A DNA stretch of 39,092 bases from an uncultured Enterorhabdus sp. (GTDB lineage: Bacteria > Actinomycetota > Coriobacteriia > Coriobacteriales > Eggerthellaceae), in assembly GCA_947573925.1 (NCBI GenBank), contig CANPHS010000007.1, positions 1 to 39,092 on the forward strand. Direction: 5' to 3'. Below the pieces are notes generated by a model that did no database searches, had not been told where the DNA came from, and saw only the letters and a program-made list of their open reading frames with translations. The translations under genes and the position numbers were made by a program. Positions within the stretch are counted from its first letter, which is position 1. The number at the start of each line of letters is the position of its first letter. Below, piece by piece: positions 27,454 to 35,346 of the stretch.

Positions 27454-28278
27454 CTAGGCGGTTTCGAACCAAATGTTGAGGTCGGCGGGGGTGTTGATGC
27501 CCGGCACGGTACCGGTGTTGGTGTACTGCCACAGGGCGAAGTTGAAGGGAGCCGAAGGGGCTTCCACCCCGTATTCCGCCAGCCACAGCGGCCACGCCCG
27601 ACGCTCGTTCGCGGTCAGGCGCAGCAGATCGGTTTGGTTGCCATACAGCATGGGGGCGTAGCCGGCCTGGGCCACCGCCTCGCAAAAAGCCCGGGCATTG
27701 GCCGTGAACTGATGGGCGGGCAAATCGTTGGCCCGGGCGCCGTCGATATCCACGGGCTCGTGGTCGTAGGCCACGTACTGGAACGATGCGCCGCCCTGCT
27801 CGGCCACGCGCAGCTGCTCCATGGCGAAGGCGGCTTCCTCACGGGCCTCATCCTCGTTCACCGACTGCGAGAAAAAGTACGCGCTGAGCGGTATACCGGC
27901 TCGGGTGGCCCCGTCGGCATTCTGGAAGAAGAACTCGTCCACCCCGAGCAGCCCCTCGGTGGCACCGCGATTCCCAATGCGCACGAAGGCGAATTGCACG
28001 CCGGCAGCGGCCACGGCCTCCCAGTCGACCCGCTGCTGGTGCTCGGACACGTCCACGCCCCAACGGGAAACGACGGCATCGCCCCCATAATAGACTGGAC
28101 GCCCCTCTTCCCAGCGCAAGTTCGCCCAGTTGTAAGGGCACGGATCATCTTGCGAGGCCGATGACGACGAACCCTTCGTGCCACAACCAGCAAGCAACCC
28201 CGCAGCCGTCAGGGTGCTCAATCCCACGAAAGCGCGACGCGTGAGTAATGAACGAGCCTGTGATATGAGTAATGTCAT
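27454..28278 (-). CDS. GH25-family lysozyme-like lipoprotein
   Basis: LLAGCGTK lipobox; WGVDVSEHQQRVDWEAVAAAGVQFAFVRIGNRG; YDHEPVD; LWQYTNTGTVPGI. Confidence 0.92.
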   Translation of the reverse strand: MTLLISQARSLLTRRAFVGLSTLTAAGLLAGCGTKGSSSSASQDDPCPYNWANLRWEEGRPVYYGGDAVVSRWGVDVSEHQQRVDWEAVAAAGVQFAFVRIGNRGATEGLLGVDEFFFQNADGATRAGIPLSAYFFSQSVNEDEAREEAAFAMEQLRVAEQGGASFQYVAYDHEPVDIDGARANDLPAHQFTANARAFCEAVAQAGYAPMLYGNQTDLLRLTANERRAWPLWLAEYGVEAPSAPFNFALWQYTNTGTVPGINTPADLNIWFETA

Positions 28279-28311
28279 GGGATCTTCTTCAAACGGACGA
28301 ACAAACCGCGC

Positions 28312-28746
28312 CTATTTTACGCCATCATCGCGCAGAGCGGGGCTGAGGTAGAAGCCGTCGGACGAGAAACGCTTTCTATAGGTGAGAAAGCAGATCATCA
28401 CGATGGCAAGCGTGGTGGCCGCCGAGGACAGGGTATTGCCGAGAATCATGCCTGAGATGGGAATGAGGTCCTGGGCGTTGTACCACGGATTCGCATGAAT
28501 GATGCCATCCACCACGATAAACGCGATGACCATCGATGACACAAAAATGGAGAGGAACACGTCGAACCACAGCCCGCGCACCGCATGCTTCGTGCGACCC
28601 ACGGCAATTTGGGTGGCTGCCAGGGTCATGGCCAAAAGCACCAGGCACACGAGCCACCAGCTTTGGTAGCGGAACAAATACACCAGCAGAAAGCCCATGG
28701 CCAGAAGCTGCAGAAACGCCCGCACCGTGACCTTTTTGCTACACAA
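28312..28746 (-). pseudogene. FetB (UPF0014 permease)-like remnant, N-terminally truncated and internally deleted
   Basis: PWYNAQDLIPISGMILGNTL (mid-protein FetB motif) joins directly to SSAATTLAIVMICFLTYRKRF (C-terminal-type segment); TTG start; ~144 aa versus ~260 aa expected. Confidence 0.65.
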
Positions 28747-28836
28747 CAGTTCCGAACGAAAGGGGGCACTCCAACACCCGCGAAGCTACTCGGAAGCCCC
28801 TCGGAAGCCCACGTCGCATCCCTTCCTCGACTGAAA

Positions 28837-28919
28837 ATCGCGCCAATCGCGCCATAATCGCGCCAATCGCGCCATAATCGCGCCATAATCGCGCCAATCG
28901 CGCCATAATCGCGCCATAG
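28837..28919. repeat. Tandem array of AATCGCGCC (9 bp) and ATAATCGCGCC (11 bp) units
   Basis: Eight units read in order: 9,9,11,9,11,11,9,11. Confidence 0.95.
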
Positions 28920-28943
28920 CACCATTCCAGAAAGGAACCGACC

Positions 28944-30395
28944 GTGGGCGCACAGGAACTGCAACGCATCATTGCCGAGGGAGAAAACGAGCGCCTCGAG
29001 TTCAAACGCTGTGGCAATCAGCCTGAAAAGGACCTCTTCGAGTCCATTTGCTCCTTCGCCAACACGTTCGGCGGCGTCATATTGCTCGGCGTGGAAGACG
29101 ACGGAACCCTCTGCGGCATCGATCCGGACAACGTGCTTTCCATCACGCGGAACATCCTCAACGTCGTCAACAACCCCAATGCCTTCGATATGCCCGTTCC
29201 CCTGGAGTTCGAGCACATCGCCATCGACGGCCGCCAAGTCGTCAAGATCGACGTTCCCAACAGCCCCCAGATGCACAGCTTCAAAGGCCGGGTCTTCGAG
29301 CGCCGGGGCGATGCCGACATGGTGGTGCGCGGGAGTGCCCCACTGGCAGAGCTGTGCATTCGCAAGCAGGGTATCTACACCGAGCAACGCATTTTCGAGC
29401 ACGTGACCTTCGACGACCTGCGCCCCGATCTCATCGACGAGGCGCGACGCGCCGCTCTGGCGAAGCGCCAGGATCACCCGTGGGGCGCCATGACCAACGA
29501 GCAACTGGTGGAATCAGCGGGGCTCTTCGGGAAGGACTACGCCACAGGGAAGGTGGGCTACAACCTGGCCGCCATCGTCCTGCTGGGAAAGGATGGCACC
29601 ATCCGCTCACTCTGTCCCGCCTACAAGACCGACGCCCTCGTGCGCACCCACGACGTGGAGCGCTACGACGACCGCCTGATCGTGACCACCAATCTTCTGG
29701 ACGCCTACCGCCTCCTCGCCGATTTCGGGCGCAAGCACCTGCCCGACCGGTTCGCCATGGAGGGGGACTACGCCGTGAGCCCCCGCGACACCATCCTGCG
29801 CGAGCTTCTGGTGAACTGCCTCGTTCACCGGGAGTTCACGAGTCCCTTTCCCGCCAAGGTCGTTATTGACCGCGAGGGCATTCGCACCGAGAACGCCAGC
29901 CGCGCCTCATTCGAGGGGCCCTTGGAGCCCGACACGTTCAACCCGCTGCCGAAAAATCCGATCATCGCATCGTTCTTTTCCCATATCGGCCTGACCGAGG
30001 AATTGGGCAGCGGCACCCAGAAGCTGTTCAGAAGCTCGCGTCTGTATACGGGCCGCGACCCGGAGCTGGAAGAAGGCCTCGTGTTCCGTGCCTTCGTGCC
30101 GACAATCCCAGCAACGAACGCGACGAGCGCTTCGGCTTCCCCGCAGCCCCGGCCCCCCGAGGCCACCGTGTCCGAAACACAGACCACCGCGACCACCGTT
30201 GCGACGGGCGGCATTCTCAGCGAGGCACTGGCTCTGGCAACTCGTCCGGAAGGCCTGCGCACGGCCGATCTCGTAGAGGCCGGCCATTCCCGCCGCACCG
30301 CCCAGCGAGCCATCAAAGAGCTTACGGAACAGGGATGTCTCGTACCTCACGGCAACGGCCGCAGCCGCGTGTACCGGTGCAGCAAGCAGAGCTAG
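28944..30395 (+). CDS. Second AlbA_2/RecG-like putative transcriptional regulator
   Basis: GENERLEFKRCGNQPEKDLFESICSFANTFGGVILLGVEDDG; ILRELLVNCLVHREF; C-terminal HTH; GTG start. Confidence 0.9.
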   Translation: MGAQELQRIIAEGENERLEFKRCGNQPEKDLFESICSFANTFGGVILLGVEDDGTLCGIDPDNVLSITRNILNVVNNPNAFDMPVPLEFEHIAIDGRQVVKIDVPNSPQMHSFKGRVFERRGDADMVVRGSAPLAELCIRKQGIYTEQRIFEHVTFDDLRPDLIDEARRAALAKRQDHPWGAMTNEQLVESAGLFGKDYATGKVGYNLAAIVLLGKDGTIRSLCPAYKTDALVRTHDVERYDDRLIVTTNLLDAYRLLADFGRKHLPDRFAMEGDYAVSPRDTILRELLVNCLVHREFTSPFPAKVVIDREGIRTENASRASFEGPLEPDTFNPLPKNPIIASFFSHIGLTEELGSGTQKLFRSSRLYTGRDPELEEGLVFRAFVPTIPATNATSASASPQPRPPEATVSETQTTATTVATGGILSEALALATRPEGLRTADLVEAGHSRRTAQRAIKELTEQGCLVPHGNGRSRVYRCSKQS

Positions 30396-30575
30396 CCCTC
30401 GGATGCGCAGGGCCTGCGATGCCCTGGCAACAAGTTGGCAAAGGGACGCCGCCCTCCTCGTCGCGCCGGCTCGCAGGCCCTCTAAGATAGGTGACGTACC
30501 TGCGGCGCGGGCGAAGGACCTGCGCCTTTTCCGCGGCTGCTTCGGCGGCCACGCAATCATGAAAGAAGGTTTCCC

Positions 30576-31112
30576 ATGGCTGAATCAACGATGGTTCTGC
30601 ATCAGCTGAAAACGGCGGCCAACTACAGCAAGCTGGCCATGCACAAATGCGGCCCGCGCAGCTTCAAAGAGGGGCAGGGCGCCCTGGTGAAGGTGCTCTA
30701 CAAGTTCGGTGACGGCAAACTGTCGCTCGGCAAGTTGAAGGAGCATTTGGGCTGGAGCGGCCACGAGGTACTGGCCGTGGCCGAGAAGGCCCAGGCCAAC
30801 GGCTACGTGGCCTTCGCCACCAGCAAGAAGGGCAAGTTGCGCGTGAAGCTGACCGAGAAGGGCACGCTCGTCATTAAGAAGCGCCTGGCCGCCGAGGACC
30901 GCGCTGCCGACGAGGTGCTGGCGGGCCTCTCCGACAAAGAACGCGCGTGCCTGGTGAAGCTCTGCGGCAAGGTGATCGACACCTGCCAGGCCATGGGCGT
31001 CGACTACCGCACCATCGCCGTCAAGGGCAACCCCGACCGCAAGCCGGGCCGCCACCATGGCCACCACGGCCACCGCTGCGGCTGCCACGGCCACCGCAGT
31101 CATCGCCGATAA
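30576..31112 (+). CDS. MarR-like winged-helix regulator with His/Cys-rich C-terminus
   Basis: wHTH-like middle (LSLGKLKEHLGWSGHEVLAVAEKAQANGYVAFATSKKGKLRVKLTEKG); tail HHGHHGHRCGCHGHRSHRR. Confidence 0.7.
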   Translation: MAESTMVLHQLKTAANYSKLAMHKCGPRSFKEGQGALVKVLYKFGDGKLSLGKLKEHLGWSGHEVLAVAEKAQANGYVAFATSKKGKLRVKLTEKGTLVIKKRLAAEDRAADEVLAGLSDKERACLVKLCGKVIDTCQAMGVDYRTIAVKGNPDRKPGRHHGHHGHRCGCHGHRSHRR

Positions 31113-31165
31113 ACGCCGCCAAGACGCCCGGCGTCTCCTCTCCCGCTTTCGCCTGCCATTTCCAC

Positions 31166-31198
31166 CGAGACCCCGTATTCCCCGGGGTCTCGTTTTTT
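31166..31198 (+). terminator. Rho-independent terminator
   Basis: CGAGACCCC-GTATTCC-CCGGGGTCTCG-TTTTTT. Confidence 0.88.
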
Positions 31199-31277
31199 CG
31201 CAGCGTTGCGAACTTTCGAGAGTATGATGGGACGCAACAGCCGAAGTGAACCGAAGCGATGCGAAAGCGAGGCGACC

Positions 31278-31802
31278 ATGATCTACAACGAACGCGAGCT
31301 GCGACGGGAACAGGCATTGGATATCGCCCAGAAGATGTGCGTGGCGGCGCGGACGGCCCCCAAGGGCAAAGGCATCGACATCGTGGAGTGTGCCGTGGTG
31401 GACGGCGATGAGCAGGAGGCGCTTGCCCACACCATGGAAGCCATCGGCGAAGAGCGCGGCCACGAATTCTTCCTGCGTGATGCCGGCTGCGTGCGCCAGA
31501 GCCTGGCCGTGGTGCTCGTGGGCACCCGCACGAAGATGCAGGGCCTCAACTGCGCCCGCTGCGGCTTTGCCACCTGCGGCGAGAAGCCAGCGGCGGTCCC
31601 CTGCGAGGTGAACGCCGTAGACGTGGGCATCGCCCTGGGCTCGGCCGCAGCCAAGGGCGCCGACTACCGCGTGGACACCCGCATCATGTTCTCCGCCGGC
31701 GTCGCCGCCGAACGTCTGGGCCTACTCGGCGAAGGCGTCGGCCAAATCTACGCCATCCCGGTGAGCATCAGCTCGAAGAGCCCCCTGTTCGACAGAGGGT
31801 AA
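31278..31802 (+). CDS. DUF2148-like ferredoxin-domain protein
   Basis: MIYNERELRREQALDIAQKMCVAARTAPKGKGID; cluster CVRQSLAVVLVGTRTKMQGLNCARCGFATC; start ATG 31278. Confidence 0.75.
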   Translation: MIYNERELRREQALDIAQKMCVAARTAPKGKGIDIVECAVVDGDEQEALAHTMEAIGEERGHEFFLRDAGCVRQSLAVVLVGTRTKMQGLNCARCGFATCGEKPAAVPCEVNAVDVGIALGSAAAKGADYRVDTRIMFSAGVAAERLGLLGEGVGQIYAIPVSISSKSPLFDRG

Positions 31803-31956
31803 TGAGCGCCAATCGCGCCATCACCACGCTGACAATACATTTGATTGGCAGTCCCTTTCTTGGTGAACTTGTTCGACTTTGGAACAAGTTGGGCCGCATC
31901 CCCAAAAAGTTCTGGGTCTGCTCTGGGTTTTTCGGGCCGTTTGACCCAGAAGCAGC

Positions 31957-31986
31957 AAAAAGGTCAGCAGCGATAAGCTGCTGACC
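31957..31986 (-). terminator. Rho-independent terminator of the minus-strand tRNA-Met locus
   Basis: GGTCAGCAGC-GATAA-GCTGCTGACC with AAAAA on + (TTTTT on -), directly 3' of the tRNA fragment. Confidence 0.85.
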
Positions 31987-31996
31987 TGGCATTTCT

Positions 31997-32042
31997 TGGT
32001 CGCGGGGGGCGGATTTGAACCACCGACCTTCGGGTTATGAGG
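31997..32042 (-). other. 3' fragment of a tRNA-Met gene (att site)
   Basis: Minus strand CCTCATAACCCGAAGGTCGGTGGTTCAAATCCGCCCCCCGCGACCA: CAU anticodon, T-arm, acceptor 3' strand and CCA, but no matching 5' half. Confidence 0.88.
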
Positions 32043-32200
32043 ACGCGGAGGTCAAGTTCAGTCCAACCTAGCTCAAACCAAGAAATAGCAGCCGCCTCGC
32101 AAAACGCCTGATAGGGATCCTAGTTCTTATGGGGGCCTCAATGGGCCTTCGTTAATACTACCCGATTCAAGCCAGCTCGTGCTACTGGTTTTTAGTGAAT

Positions 32201-32253
32201 CCGCACACTTCCCGCACACTTGCGAGTACAGTCCGCACACTTCCCGCACACTT
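32201..32253. repeat. Four CCGCACACTT repeats (candidate integrase arm-type sites)
   Basis: Copies at 32201, 32212, 32233, 32244; spacing 11/21/11 bp. Confidence 0.85.
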
Positions 32254-32336
32254 CGCTGAAAGAGAACATTTGTACTGACTATCAGGGATTTCCGATACCA
32301 AGAAGGAAAAACCGAGATAGTTAGGAGCGCAGCATT

Positions 32337-33548
32337 ATGTTGAAGCTAGAAATTAAAGGCAAGGGAGAGATTATTGAGGTATCTCGTGGCGAGAAGTACC
32401 GCATTAAGTTCAAGTACCGCGACCCCAGCACAGGCAAATGGAAGTACGCCCCCCAGCGCACCATAAAGGGCAACAAGGCTAAGGCTAGGCGCGAGCTTGA
32501 GACCTATAAGGCAGAGTTCGAGCTGGAATGGAACGAGCCTAAATCCACCTCAACATTCGGCGACTACGCCCGCGACTGGCAGCAGACCCGCAGGGAGCTG
32601 GCGACTATCACGGTGCTGGCTCTCGACCGCGACGAGATCGAGATCGCGCGAATCAACGAATACCTGGGTCATATCACGATGACCGACCTTACCGCCGACG
32701 ATATTGAGGGATCTATCTTGGCCCTCAAGAAGAAGGGCCTTAGCGAGAGCGGTCTACATAAGTATTGGCAAAAGGTGAACCAAATCCTCAAGCACGCCGT
32801 GAAGCGCAGGGTCATCCCCTTCAACCCATGTGACCAGTTAGAGCCGATCAAGCGCCCCGACGCTAAGGAGAGGAAGGCGCTCGACTTCGAGCAGGCAGCG
32901 AAATTCGCCCTAGAATTGAAGAACGAGAACCGCGACGGAAAGATAGTAGCGGTATGGCTCGCCCTCGCTCTGGGACTGCGTAGAGGAGAGTGCTTAGGGT
33001 TGAGGTGGATGGATATTGATTTTGATGAGAGGATAGTTCATATCCGCAAGCAGTATGATGTTCACCACAACCTGCGCAAGCCGAAATGCGCATCGATTCG
33101 CGATCTTCCCGTTGACGAGGGCACCATTGCGTTCCTGCGTGAATGGCAGTCGATCATCCTGACCATGTTCCCCTTTACTGAGATTCCCGCCGAGTTCCCC
33201 GTGTGCTGCACCGAGATCGGAGAGTTCATCGACCCCACCTACTTCGATAAGTGGCGCCGCAAGTTCTTCATTAACCACGGCCTCGGTGAGTATACCAAGG
33301 TAGAGGAGTGGCGCGATAAGCGCGGTATCAAGCGCTACCGCTGCTCGGGCTACGAGGGCTATAACCTGCACGAGCTGAGGCACACCCAGGCAACCCTGCT
33401 CATCGGCCTCGGGGCCGATCTGAAGGCAGTCCAGGATATTATGGGACATTCTTCAATGCAGATGACGATGCAGTACACCCACTCCATCACCGCGAACCAG
33501 CGCAAGGCCACCAGCGCATTCGACCAGGCGATTCTACAGGCTCACTAG
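32337..33548 (+). CDS. int: Tyrosine site-specific recombinase (phage/ICE-type integrase)
   Basis: 403 aa; ALGLRRGECLGLRW, HELRHTQATLLIGLGADLKAVQDIMGHSSMQMTMQYTH catalytic R...HxxR...Y. Confidence 0.96.
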   Translation: MLKLEIKGKGEIIEVSRGEKYRIKFKYRDPSTGKWKYAPQRTIKGNKAKARRELETYKAEFELEWNEPKSTSTFGDYARDWQQTRRELATITVLALDRDEIEIARINEYLGHITMTDLTADDIEGSILALKKKGLSESGLHKYWQKVNQILKHAVKRRVIPFNPCDQLEPIKRPDAKERKALDFEQAAKFALELKNENRDGKIVAVWLALALGLRRGECLGLRWMDIDFDERIVHIRKQYDVHHNLRKPKCASIRDLPVDEGTIAFLREWQSIILTMFPFTEIPAEFPVCCTEIGEFIDPTYFDKWRRKFFINHGLGEYTKVEEWRDKRGIKRYRCSGYEGYNLHELRHTQATLLIGLGADLKAVQDIMGHSSMQMTMQYTHSITANQRKATSAFDQAILQAH

Positions 33549-33959
33549 AGCGCCGCGCATAATACACCCCGACCCCTTCCCCGCCGAAGTATTTTACGGA
33601 CGCAGGAGGGGGTCTCTCTTTTCCTGAGCATCCTAGATAGGCGGCTGTGAGCGCTGTCGCGGAACAGCGGAGCGTAGCGGAGTGCCCTGCGAAGCAAAGG
33701 GGCAACGGAGCTGATAGCGGAGCTGATGGAGCGCGAGCGAGCGCCCCTAGACTCACCGAAAATGGCCCATTTTCTTGTCTTCACAATTTCTACTTATCTA
33801 TTATGAGAATAATTTTGAACTGGGTAGAAAAATCTACGGCCATATAATTATGAGGGTATTTGTTTCTCGCCCCTGATTTGCACGAAAGCTCAAGCAGTCA
33901 AAAAATCGTGGTGTATGCTTCGCTCGAAATGTCAGCCAACCAATGAAAGGAGGCAATCA

Positions 33960-34283
33960 ATGAGCGCATACGAGCGCACGCACGGCACGTTCATGGATGC
34001 CAACGACATCATGGAGTTCACGGGGCGAGGAACGACCTTCGCTGGCTACGCGCTCCACTCCATCGGCGAGGTCTGCGGCACGTATCACTTCGGCACGCGC
34101 TGCCCTATGATCGCCTACGAGGACTACCAGTGGTGGATACGGGCCATGGGAGGCCTGAAGATGGACTGGTCTCGCCAGTGCCTAGAGGGCATCGAGACAG
34201 CCAAGAGGCAGTGGGAGGCGCGAGACACGCACCCCGCCAACAACTGGGTCAAGCGACCCGACGAATACCAACTCGACAACTAA
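33960..34283 (+). CDS. Hypothetical small element protein
   Basis: 107 aa from MSAYERTHGTFMDAND; strong SD AAAGGAGG. Confidence 0.7.
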   Translation: MSAYERTHGTFMDANDIMEFTGRGTTFAGYALHSIGEVCGTYHFGTRCPMIAYEDYQWWIRAMGGLKMDWSRQCLEGIETAKRQWEARDTHPANNWVKRPDEYQLDN

Positions 34284-34292
34284 GGAGCCATC

Positions 34293-34778
34293 ATGTCAGA
34301 TCAGATTTTTTCAACCGACACCCCGCAAACCAGCGCCGCGCCCTCGCTAGTGGAGCAATACGCCCCTACCGACGAGGAAGGTAGGCCGATCATAATCGTT
34401 GACGGGAAGATCACCGCCACCAACCTCGTCGAGCCGAACACCTACCACTGCCTCAGCGCGTGGGTCGAGGGCGAGCTGCGCGGTGGAGGCCACTTCAGCG
34501 GCTTCGTCACCTCCCGCAACCCCGAGATCAACATCTTCTCGGTTTCCGACCCGAATCCCATTGACCCGTCCCTAGTCGACGGCAAGAAATGGCAGGGCAC
34601 GGCCTTCCTCTACGAGGACAAGGGCCTCAAGGGCACGGTCAAACGCTTCAAGACCCTCATCTTCGACATCGAGAGCGGCCCTGTGACGACCTCTCCCCAC
34701 AAGATCGACAGCGGCTACGCCACCAACCCGCTCATGTCGGTACGGGCATCGAGCGCTCCTGCGGGTGAGGCTCAGTAG
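34293..34778 (+). CDS. Hypothetical element protein
   Basis: 161 aa, SD AAGGAG, closely spaced downstream of 33960-34283. Confidence 0.72.
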   Translation: MSDQIFSTDTPQTSAAPSLVEQYAPTDEEGRPIIIVDGKITATNLVEPNTYHCLSAWVEGELRGGGHFSGFVTSRNPEINIFSVSDPNPIDPSLVDGKKWQGTAFLYEDKGLKGTVKRFKTLIFDIESGPVTTSPHKIDSGYATNPLMSVRASSAPAGEAQ

Positions 34779-34810
34779 GCTATAGGAGGTTCCTGAGCAT
34801 GGCTGGGACT

Positions 34811-34841
34811 AAGGGCGAGCGACACTCGCCCTTTCTTTTTT
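34811..34841 (+). terminator. Rho-independent terminator
   Basis: AAGGGCGAG-CGACA-CTCGCCCTT followed by TCTTTTTT. Confidence 0.88.
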
Positions 34842-34870
34842 GGGGTCGATGCTGACTGGGCGTATTTTCA

Positions 34871-35093
34871 GGGGTTAAGCCTCTTTTTGCTCCTTTGCGC
34901 GCGAAACCGTTGGCCTTGTAGAAAACGGTTTCGCAAACGAAACACCTGGTAAATCCTCAAAAATCTTCTTCTCGTCATCATCCCGAAATCCGCCTCTACC
35001 AGCCTCTTCAAACGAGGCTTAACCCGAGGCTTAAGCCAAGGCTTAACCCCAGGCTTGACCCCTTAAGCCTCGTTTTCAGGCCCCTTAAGCCTC
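34871..35093. other. Candidate replication origin: hairpin plus iterons
   Basis: GCGAAACCGTT/AACGGTTTCGC hairpin (34901-34934); AGGCTTAACCCC-type units in tandem 35014-35062, inverted copies at 34871-34883, 35063-35072 and 35085-35093. Confidence 0.75.
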
Positions 35094-35346
35094 ATTCAGT
35101 GGTGGTCAGTAGTGCTCGCTAACGCTCGCAGCCATCGCTCCCCCGCCTACGCCCCCAGGCTCCTGTGCCTCCTGCCTTCGGCACGGCACATACGCCCCAG
35201 GGCTACGGCGCTCCGCGATGGCCTATACCTATGTCCATTCATGCATAGGTGAGGAGCAGAGCATATATCCAGGTCAGCGTGGAATTAGTGATAACTAAAA
35301 CTGAATTAAGCTCAGTTAGGACATACAGCGAATAAGGAGGATTCAG

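Noticed and set aside
28837-28919. CRISPR-like array
   Set aside because: Units are only 9-11 bp with no spacers; a simple tandem array, not CRISPR.
31802-31984. 60 aa ORF MSANRAITTLTIHLIG...
   Set aside because: Overlaps inverted repeats and the tRNA terminator; no convincing RBS or family.
35014-35093. CRISPR-like repeat cluster
   Set aside because: 12-13 bp units directly abutting, no spacers or cas genes; fits iterons.
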